From positions 1 to 7,963 of the forward strand of contig JAKORQ010000272.1 of assembly GCA_029777755.1 (NCBI GenBank): a DNA stretch of 7,963 nucleotides. The letters run 5' to 3'. The translations under genes and the position numbers were made by a program. This DNA comes from Planctomycetota bacterium (GTDB taxonomy: Bacteria; Planctomycetota; Phycisphaerae; Tepidisphaerales; Tepidisphaeraceae). Below the pieces are notes generated by a model. It searched no databases. It was not told the origin of the DNA and worked only from the letters and a program-made list of their open reading frames with translations. The first letter of the stretch is position 1, and the number at the start of each line of letters is the position of its first letter. Positions 1 through 5,587 of this stretch are shown here, piece by piece.

Positions 1-24
1 ATTGCGTGTCAAAGTAACTCTCCG

Positions 25-285
25 TTACGGGGTTGTACCGGGACCGGTTTGCTGGTCGGTGCCGGCCCCGCGTCCGGTAGTTCCGCCGCCGGTGGCGCTA
101 TCCCCGGATTGTCCTCCTACTGAGCTCCCCTGGCCGCCAGGAATCGAGCGATCGTACTGGTCCTGGCCGATCGTTCCGCCGGCCGGCGCTGCCTGTGGTT
201 CCGTACTGCCGGTCTGCCTGTCATCGCAGCCCACGAGCAAGCCAACAGCCAGAGCACCCGAAGCAAACAAGACGTATGACTTCAT
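25..285 (-). CDS. Small low-complexity lipoprotein, function unknown
   Basis: Encodes 86 aa that I do not recognise as a family. The N-terminus is a lipoprotein signal peptide: a Lys at position 2, a hydrophobic stretch to about residue 19, and a lipobox L-V-G-C with Cys20 as the expected lipidation site. The two residues after the Cys are Asp-Asp; under the E. coli Lol rule an Asp at +2 favours retention in the inner membrane, but that rule may not hold here. The mature part (about 67 aa) is rich in Gly, Thr, Gln, Ser and Pro, has no hydrophobic core and no second Cys, and is probably disordered. The ATG is well supported by an AAAGGAG Shine-Dalgarno five bases upstream. It lies 113 bp downstream of the FtsK-like gene on the same strand, with a possible promoter of its own, so joint function with that cluster is unproven. 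It could be a cell-envelope spacer or linker. Confidence 0.72.
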   Translation of the reverse strand: MKSYVLFASGALAVGLLVGCDDRQTGSTEPQAAPAGGTIGQDQYDRSIPGGQGSSVGGQSGDSATGGGTTGRGAGTDQQTGPGTTP

Positions 286-290
286 GATCT

Positions 291-297
291 CTCCTTT
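291..297 (-). promoter_or_regulatory. Ribosome binding site of the small lipoprotein gene
   Basis: The minus strand reads AAAGGAG followed by five bases and the ATG at 285-283. This strong Shine-Dalgarno match decides the start and supports a real translated gene despite its low-complexity product. Confidence 0.75.
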
Positions 298-315
298 CGC
301 CTGCCTGGTGAGGCT

Positions 316-345
316 ATGTTAGAGGCGGCGACAGGGGAAAGTCAT
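316..345 (-). promoter_or_regulatory. Possible sigma-70-type promoter for the lipoprotein gene
   Basis: On the minus strand ATGACT (345-340, four of six matches to TTGACA) is followed after 18 bases by TAACAT (321-316, four of six matches to TATAAT). A transcript starting near 309 would have a leader of roughly 25 bases and include the strong ribosome binding site. Both boxes are imperfect, and the gene could equally be read through from the upstream operon. Confidence 0.25.
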
Positions 346-349
346 CGCT

Positions 350-365
350 GAATATGGCAATATTC
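350..365. repeat. Perfect short inverted repeat, GAATAT-4 nt-ATATTC
   Basis: Arms 350-355 and 360-365 are exact reverse complements around a GGCA loop. It lies 34 bp past the stop of the FtsK-like gene and just upstream of the weak promoter candidate for the lipoprotein gene. No T-run follows on the minus strand, so it is not a standard intrinsic terminator. It is AT-rich in a GC-rich neighbourhood and could be an operator or a weak hairpin. Chance occurrence is possible. Confidence 0.35.
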
Positions 366-398
366 TTGCTTCGAGGCAGACACATCCATGCGGCCAAT

Positions 399-3300
399 TC
401 ACAGCGAGCTTTTTGCACCGGCCAGAAGCTCGCGCACATGCTCGAGCCACTGGTCGCTTGGCGGCGCATATGGGCGGAACTTCTCGATCGTGCCCATCTC
501 CTCGCTATAGGCCAGTGCCCGGAAGGGCCCGAGCTTGTTGGCGGCCGGCGAGTCGATGAGGTTGCTCGAGTCGTTTGAGCTCATCTGGAAAAGGATACGG
601 TTGTCGAACTCGCGCATGATGCCGCGATCGAAGGTGCGGTCGAGCGTCACGGCCGTGTCCGCCCAGCCGATGATGTGGATACCCAGCGGCGGACCTTCGC
701 TGATCAGTCGGGCGAAGATCTTGTCCGGCTTGGGTGTTTCATCCTCGGTGGCAGAGAAGCTGAAGGTATCCTCCTGCTTGCGCAGCGAGCGGTAACGCTG
801 CAGGGCGTAGATGAAGACGAAGATTGCCTCGTGCGGTGCATCCGGATCGGCGTTGCGCCTATCCAGCTCCGCGGCCAGCTCAACCATCGTGGCATCGACA
901 TCCCGGTAGGCGACGTGCCGTGCACGATGCGGCAGGGCGGCGGCGGTTCGCTGGAGCGTGCCGGCCAACTGCGAATCGGCAGGCGTTCCGTCGAGGATCA
1001 TGAAGGTGGCGCGATCGGGTGAATACTGCGTGGCCAGCGAAATCATCACGGCCGACATCACCGCCAGGGCAAGTTCATCCTGCTGACCGATCAGCAGGGC
1101 GTTCGCGCCGCTCTGCCTGCGGAAGGTGATGGCCGTGGGTTCCTTGATCGAGACCGGCTCACCGACAAACCCGAGCGCGGCATGCGGGATGCGATCCCAT
1201 GCCGGGTGGGCGAGAAGCTCGGCGAGCTGCGTGTTCTTGAGGATGTCGGCGGGAGCGTTCCCCTCGAAAACGACCGGCGGCGGTGGGACCAGACGGGCCT
1301 GTTTCTTTGTGCATTCCTGGATGGCCTTGAGGTAACGATCGCGCTGCTCGTCGGGAAGGAAAGCGATCTGGAAGGGGCTGTTGGCCTCGACCAGTCCGCC
1401 GGCATCGTTGTAGATGGCTTCGCCGGGACGGGACAGAAGCCGTGCTGCCGAGTTATTGTCCCCGAGGATGAGCTGCGAATCGGCCTCGCTGCACTGCAAG
1501 GCGATGCGCACCGCCATCTGCCCGATGGTGCTGCGCGGCAGGCTCGATGCGCCGCCGATCGTCTGCGAGCCCAGCACGACATGCACGCCGAAAGCACGGC
1601 CCTGGCGAACCAGGCGGTCGAGCAGGACGGCCGCCTCCTGCGCCAGTTTGTCATCCTCGGAGAAAAACTCCTGGAACTCGTCGATAAGCAGCAGTGTGCG
1701 CGGGAGTTTCTTGCCGGTCTGCGTGCGATAGGAGGAAATCTCCTGCACCCCGGCCGCACGGAACAGGTCACCACGACGGGTAAGCTCCGCGTCCACCCGT
1801 TGAAGGACGCTCAGGCCAAACTCGCGATCCGACTCCACCGCGATCGCGCGGGCATGGGGAAGATGCCTCGTGACGTACGACTTGAACTCCACGCCCTTCT
1901 TGAAGTCCACCAGGTAGAACTCGACCTCCTCCGGCGAATACCACATCGCCAGGTTGGTCACGATCGTGTGCATCAGGTTGGACTTACCAGAACCTGTCTT
2001 GCCTGCCACCAGCGCATGCTGGGCAACGCCTACACCAAGGCGCAACGGCTGCAGACGCGTGGCGCCTGCCTTGCCGATGGCAACGCGCAACTCGTCCTTG
2101 GAACTTGCCGTCCAGAACTGATCCGGCTGTGGGGCAATGGTATCGAACGGAACCTCCACGCGATTGGCCCGCCGCGCCGCCCGGCCGACCTGGTCCATCA
2201 GTGCCGTAAGCGTTTTCTCATCTGGCGCTGTATCGATCTGGAGTGGGAAGCGTGAGAAGACTTCATCGATCCACTTGGTCTGTCCGCCGGTCAGGCGCAG
2301 ATAGATCGAGCGGGCGACCAGTTCCTCGTAGTTGGCATTGGAGGGAAGCTGCTGGCGCGTGTCGCGGATGATGATGGTATAGACACCGCATCGTGCGCCG
2401 CTGGTGGCGATGGACGCAAGACGGCGCAGCGATTCCTGCTCGAATCCAACGGGGAAATCGGCGATCACCAGGAAGCGCACCGGCTCTGCCAGTTCGCCGG
2501 CCTGGGCGTTGTATTGGTCGATAGTCTGGTACTCGTTGCGCAGGTACTTCTGGATGACGGTCTCCATGTGCTCCGTCAGGTCAGCAAGACGCTGCTCGAT
2601 GTGTTCGTTCTCGGTCCATATGCGTGCGCCAACCAGCGATTCATCATGGTCTGCCAGGTGCATGAAGCCGGCGAAGCTCTGGCCCAGGCCGACCGGGTCG
2701 ATGATGGTGAACTTCGCACGCCCGGCCGGGAAATGCGTGAGCAGGCGCGTCATCACCATGCTGGCGATGGAGATAGCCTGCTGCCGGCCGCTGTGGTCCG
2801 TCTCGATCAACAGCGAACCTCTCTGGGGAAACGCCAGCACCGCGGGGATGGTGAATGCCTCTGGGATCTGCAGTTTCCGCGGCACGCTGGTGGTAAGCGA
2901 CCTCAGGTCGATCGTGAGCGTCCCGAACGGAACCGACAGGGGGAAGTTTTTGGGGCTGTCCCAGTTCTCCCACTGCTTAAGGTCCCATTCACGTGGAGCC
3001 GGCGGCGGATTGTCCTTGTCCGCCAGCAATCGGCTGATCGTCGCCAAACCGTCATCCCAGCGCTTCATCAGTGAGGCGCTGTCTTCATCGAATGCTCTCT
3101 TGATGCGGGCGGTGTTCTCCTGCTCGTCGGCATCGATGCGCTGCTTCTCGTGTTGATAGGCCGCCTCGGCCGCCTCGATCGCCGCCTTGTGCTGCTCTTC
3201 CAATTCCTGCAGTTTCTGCAGGCGTTGCGCCGCAAGTCGCTCCTGTGCCTCCTTATATCGCTGGGCGATCTCCTGGATCGTGCGAGCATGCTTCTCGGCC

Positions 3301-4322
3301 GCTTGGATGGTGAACGGCTTGGCCTTCTCCCTGGCAACTTCCACCTCACGGGCGCACTTGCGCCGCTCCTCACGCTCGCGCTCCTGGCGCTTTGCCTCGC
3401 CGGTCGAGAAGGATGCATCCGCCGAGCGGCGCATCAGGTCAATTGCCTGGTTCAGGGGCACGCAAATTCCAACCACCTGGGAGCGTGCCTTGCGCTTGAG
3501 CTGGAATGTCGTCACCACGCTCGCCACGGCGGCCACGACAACCGCCACCGTGCCGGCGATAAGTCGGTCCGTCACATCCTCAACAACCAGCGCACCCAGC
3601 ACACCGGCCGCCACGCAGATGAAGATCGCGCTCAGGTAGGGCGTGCCACCAGAAACCAGCCGCGGGATGCGCAGATTGGCCAGCCGCTGGAGGTCGTCGT
3701 GAACCTTCTCGCGGTTCTCGTCATATACCTTGTCCGGTTCGCTGGCCAGCCGGCTGGTGATTTCCTCGCCATTGAGCGGCTCGAAGGGGACGTAATCCTG
3801 CTCCAGCCGGGCCAGCAGGGCGGCCAGCGTGTTCTTTTCCTGCTCGATCTCGGCGTTGCGCGTCGCCTGGAGTTGCTTGGCCTGACGTGACTCAACCTCC
3901 AGTTGCGTCTCCACCGCCTCCAGCACGCTCTCCGCCAGCCAGCGTGCCTGCTCGGTCTGCTTGCGCACCTGCTCGTCGATGGATGCCTTCTCCTCATCGG
4001 CTGCGGCTTTGGCGCGGGCAGTCTCCTTGTCGAGATTCTCGCGGTCTTGCTTGGCGCGGGCGTCGATGCGCGCGAGGCGATCGGCGTGCTTCTCCTCTAT
4101 TGCCGCCATGTTGCGAGCGCGTTTCTCCTCGTTTGCCTTCCGCGCAGCAGCGATGCGCTCGCGAAGCTGCTGCATGTCGTTCTCGAATGTTTGGGAGAGT
4201 CGATCTTCCTCCTCGGCAGACGAGATGGAGAGGCTGGTCAACTGCTGCAGAAGCTCACGCTGCGGATCGGTTGCCAGGGGAATGGCTCTGGAGTTTTCTG
4301 CCGGTGACTTCGATTTGGCCAT
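399..4322 (-). CDS. Membrane-anchored triple FtsK/SpoIIIE-domain ATPase, EccC/EssC-like (type VII secretion-like)
   Basis: Encodes 1307 aa. Layout: coiled coil (about 38-170, Glu/Lys/Arg/Ala-rich); two membrane helices (about 229-248 and 253-272) joined by a very short loop, leaving both ends in the cytoplasm; second coiled coil (about 305-415); three tandem FtsK-type ATPase modules (about 490-730, 740-1000, 1040-1290). Module 2 has an intact Walker A, GKTGSGKS (774-781), and Walker B LLLIDEF (877-883; D881, E882). Module 1 has a degenerate P-loop near 507-516 and a partial Walker B near 617-623. Module 3 has a P-loop remnant near 1075-1085 and no Walker B acids. In EccC/EssC such a protein energises export of WXG100 proteins; that role is inferred here from architecture and neighbours. 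It lacks the four-helix N-terminus and the C-terminal DNA-binding gamma domain of chromosomal FtsK, and has no FHA domain like EssC. ATG starts 6 bp after the preceding stop, behind a weak purine-rich site. Confidence 0.88.
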   Translation of the reverse strand: MAKSKSPAENSRAIPLATDPQRELLQQLTSLSISSAEEEDRLSQTFENDMQQLRERIAAARKANEEKRARNMAAIEEKHADRLARIDARAKQDRENLDKETARAKAAADEEKASIDEQVRKQTEQARWLAESVLEAVETQLEVESRQAKQLQATRNAEIEQEKNTLAALLARLEQDYVPFEPLNGEEITSRLASEPDKVYDENREKVHDDLQRLANLRIPRLVSGGTPYLSAIFICVAAGVLGALVVEDVTDRLIAGTVAVVVAAVASVVTTFQLKRKARSQVVGICVPLNQAIDLMRRSADASFSTGEAKRQEREREERRKCAREVEVAREKAKPFTIQAAEKHARTIQEIAQRYKEAQERLAAQRLQKLQELEEQHKAAIEAAEAAYQHEKQRIDADEQENTARIKRAFDEDSASLMKRWDDGLATISRLLADKDNPPPAPREWDLKQWENWDSPKNFPLSVPFGTLTIDLRSLTTSVPRKLQIPEAFTIPAVLAFPQRGSLLIETDHSGRQQAISIASMVMTRLLTHFPAGRAKFTIIDPVGLGQSFAGFMHLADHDESLVGARIWTENEHIEQRLADLTEHMETVIQKYLRNEYQTIDQYNAQAGELAEPVRFLVIADFPVGFEQESLRRLASIATSGARCGVYTIIIRDTRQQLPSNANYEELVARSIYLRLTGGQTKWIDEVFSRFPLQIDTAPDEKTLTALMDQVGRAARRANRVEVPFDTIAPQPDQFWTASSKDELRVAIGKAGATRLQPLRLGVGVAQHALVAGKTGSGKSNLMHTIVTNLAMWYSPEEVEFYLVDFKKGVEFKSYVTRHLPHARAIAVESDREFGLSVLQRVDAELTRRGDLFRAAGVQEISSYRTQTGKKLPRTLLLIDEFQEFFSEDDKLAQEAAVLLDRLVRQGRAFGVHVVLGSQTIGGASSLPRSTIGQMAVRIALQCSEADSQLILGDNNSAARLLSRPGEAIYNDAGGLVEANSPFQIAFLPDEQRDRYLKAIQECTKKQARLVPPPPVVFEGNAPADILKNTQLAELLAHPAWDRIPHAALGFVGEPVSIKEPTAITFRRQSGANALLIGQQDELALAVMSAVMISLATQYSPDRATFMILDGTPADSQLAGTLQRTAAALPHRARHVAYRDVDATMVELAAELDRRNADPDAPHEAIFVFIYALQRYRSLRKQEDTFSFSATEDETPKPDKIFARLISEGPPLGIHIIGWADTAVTLDRTFDRGIMREFDNRILFQMSSNDSSNLIDSPAANKLGPFRALAYSEEMGTIEKFRPYAPPSDQWLEHVRELLAGAKSSL

Positions 4323-4328
4323 TACTTC

Positions 4329-4541
4329 TCACTCACATTCTTTGACGGTTTTCTGGAGCACGATATTCATGTGGTCCATAGCGGAGACGGCCTTCCGCAC
4401 CTGCACCTCGATCTCAAGAAGATATCGTTTTTCAAGCTGTTCTGCCTGTGTGTCATTCCAGGAAGACTTGGTGTACTCCCATCGGTTCCACAGGTCGCGG
4501 AACGCCTTAGTCAGTTGTCCTCGACATTCAGCCAGCGACAT
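4329..4541 (-). CDS. WXG-like helical-hairpin mini-protein with W-x-D turn
   Basis: Encodes 70 aa beginning MSLAECRGQL. The frame is open further upstream to 4646, but this ATG has an AAAGGAG site six bases before it and avoids a 119-bp overlap with the upstream gene, so I choose it. The protein looks like two amphipathic helices (about 3-26 and 31-66) around a turn with W28-N29-D30. The stretch after the turn matches the spacing in the 90-aa WXG100-type neighbour: W-x-D, then an acidic or amide residue, then hydrophobic or aromatic residues. W18 and W21 add two more Trp in the first helix. It has no signal peptide or membrane segment. The classical C-terminal YxxxD/E secretion signal is not seen. 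It overlaps the upstream gene by 14 bp and ends 6 bp before the ATPase start. It is shorter than typical WXG100 proteins (about 100 aa), so it may be a partner, chaperone or substrate of the ATPase. Confidence 0.75.
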   Translation of the reverse strand: MSLAECRGQLTKAFRDLWNRWEYTKSSWNDTQAEQLEKRYLLEIEVQVRKAVSAMDHMNIVLQKTVKECE

Positions 4542-5151
4542 CTTCCTCTCCTTTGCTCTCCTGCTGGTCCCCAGGCTGAGCTTCATCGGCCGACTCGCCG
4601 CCACGTTGCATCTGCCCGGGTGGCAGAGTGCGGTCGCCGGTTTCACCTGGAGGCCCGGCAGCGCTGCTGGCGAGATTCACGTATTCATCCAGCGACTGGG
4701 ACAGCCGCTCCAGCATGGCGATCGCCTTGGGAATCTCGGTGGTCAAGACTCCACCCAGCGACTGCACACCGCCGCGGTAGGCCTCGATCTCCTTCTGCAG
4801 GATGGGTATGTACCGCTTGGTGCTGGCGAGCTTTACCTCCGCCTCTTCCAGTGCCCGCATGGCGGCCTGCAGCTGCTTTTCCTCCTGGAAGGTGGAAGGA
4901 GTGCGCCCGCTGGCGTCCTTGAAGATCTGCTTCTGCCGGATTGCTTCCTTGCAGCGGGCGACCATCTCCTGACGCTTGCGGATCTGGTTCTGCCAGTAGG
5001 TGATCTGCTCACCCTCGAGCCAGTGAAGGGTGCGGGAAATCTGCGCATCGGCATTGACCATGGCAATCTCGGCGGTCTGCCGAAACTTGATCAATGCCGC
5101 TTTCATGTAACGGAAGACGTCGAGGTCTTCGACATTGGCTCCCTGCGACAT
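4528..5151 (-). CDS. Coiled-coil protein of unknown family, WXG100/FtsK operon partner
   Basis: Encodes 207 aa from the ATG; a GTG one codon earlier (5154) is also in frame but would sit only one base from the G-run. With the ATG, a GGGGG site (5156-5160) lies four bases upstream. Residues 1-160 are almost wholly predicted helix: a first segment (about 8-75) with paired Trp near 44 and 53, a short break near 79-86 (D-A-S-G-R-T-P), then a long charged helix (about 88-127) and a closing helix (about 140-160). The last 40 or so residues are Gly/Pro/Gln/Glu-rich and probably disordered. There is no signal peptide, membrane segment or enzymatic motif. It starts 21 bp after the WXG100-type gene and overlaps the next gene by 14 bp. 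I do not recognise the family. It may be a structural partner, a substrate with a helical targeting domain, or an adaptor to the coiled coils of the ATPase. Confidence 0.82.
   Translation of the reverse strand: MSQGANVEDLDVFRYMKAALIKFRQTAEIAMVNADAQISRTLHWLEGEQITYWQNQIRKRQEMVARCKEAIRQKQIFKDASGRTPSTFQEEKQLQAAMRALEEAEVKLASTKRYIPILQKEIEAYRGGVQSLGGVLTTEIPKAIAMLERLSQSLDEYVNLASSAAGPPGETGDRTLPPGQMQRGGESADEAQPGDQQESKGEEDVAG
4548..4554 (-). promoter_or_regulatory. Ribosome binding site that fixes the start of the 70-aa gene
   Basis: The minus strand reads AAAGGAG, six bases before the ATG at 4541-4539. It lies inside the last codons of the upstream 207-aa gene. It argues for the internal start rather than the longer in-frame start at 4646. 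Confidence 0.75.
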
Positions 5152-5172
5152 CACACCCCCACGTAAACAGAC

Positions 5173-5445
5173 CTATCGCTGGCGCAGGTACTGTTCCACC
5201 AGCGTTGCCTTCTTGTTCAGGAAGTTCGCATGCTCATTGGCCGCCTCCACGAAGGAGGACAGGCCCTTGGCCGTCTGCGCGAACGCCTCGGCGAACTTGC
5301 GCTGCTCCTGGTCGCGCCAGGTTGACTCAAGTCCCGCCATGCGCGCTTGCAACTGCCCCATGAGCCCCTCCAGCTCGATCGTGAAACGTTTCAGGTCGTT
5401 GGCAAACCTTCTCAGGTCGGCCGGGTCTACATGCGCTTTGGACAT
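5173..5445 (-). CDS. WXG100-type (ESAT-6-like) protein with W-x-D in place of W-x-G
   Basis: Encodes 90 aa, near the usual length of about 100 for WXG100 proteins. Two long helices (about 8-40 and 46-86) flank a central turn with W43-R44-D45, at the position where W-x-G is expected. The second helix carries the usual spaced Phe residues (F51, F55, F65, F75). There is no signal peptide, which fits WXG100 proteins exported by EccC/EssC-type ATPases as folded four-helix dimers. A clear YxxxD/E signal is not visible at the C-terminus. The ATG has a GGGAG site (5453-5457) seven bases upstream. It is the first gene of the four-gene cluster, behind a plausible promoter. The fold is a confident call by pattern and the secretion role is inferred from the EccC-like gene in the same operon. 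Non-secretory helical-bundle roles cannot be excluded. Confidence 0.82.
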   Translation of the reverse strand: MSKAHVDPADLRRFANDLKRFTIELEGLMGQLQARMAGLESTWRDQEQRKFAEAFAQTAKGLSSFVEAANEHANFLNKKATLVEQYLRQR

Positions 5446-5486
5446 ACGCTAACTCCCGCTGGGCCAAATCGTTAACCCACCTGGTG

Positions 5487-5495
5487 ATCATACCA
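5487..5495 (-). promoter_or_regulatory. Candidate extended -10 promoter of the WXG100/FtsK operon
   Basis: On the minus strand TGGTATGAT occurs at 5495-5487: a TGn extension plus TATGAT, five of six matches to TATAAT. No good -35 box lies at 17 bases, which is common for extended -10 promoters. Transcription would begin near 5480, giving a leader of about 35 bases that contains the GGGAG site of the first gene. It sits in the only gap upstream of the cluster. I see no operator or riboswitch and no T-tailed terminator for the preceding gene, so some read-through from it is possible. Confidence 0.42.
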
Positions 5496-5587
5496 AGTGT
5501 CGGTTGCAAATGATTGGCTTTTTCCTGCCGGGCTCTATCCCGCGGAAAGCGCCCTCGCCATGATCGTGAGCAGACCCAGCCGTGAGG

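Noticed and set aside
14..28. Inverted repeat GTAAC-5 nt-GTTAC overlapping the lipoprotein stop codon, as a terminator
   Set aside because: The stem is only five base pairs with no following T-run, so it is too weak to call.
2..322. Plus-strand open frame of 106 codons across the lipoprotein gene
   Set aside because: The translation is Pro/Ser/Val-rich noise, while the minus strand has a lipobox and a strong ribosome binding site.
1182..2255. Open frame of 357 codons on the plus strand opposite the ATPase gene
   Set aside because: It lies antisense to the module carrying Walker A and B. The translation is Leu/Arg/His-rich without domain features, as expected of a shadow frame.
399..4322. 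Chromosome-segregation FtsK or conjugation ATPase
   Set aside because: There is no four-helix FtsK N-terminus and no C-terminal gamma domain; three ATPase modules and WXG100-type neighbours fit EccC/EssC better.
3961..5166. Plus-strand open frame of 401 codons opposite the ATPase N-terminus and the small genes
   Set aside because: It spans three well-supported minus-strand genes, and its Ser/Arg/Ala-rich start is the reverse complement of the coiled-coil codons.
5528..5554. Imperfect GC-rich inverted repeat (GGGCTCT and AGCGCCC arms) as a terminator of the phosphorylase gene
   Set aside because: The stem has a mismatch and there is no T-run on the minus strand after it, so it does not meet the pattern of an intrinsic terminator.
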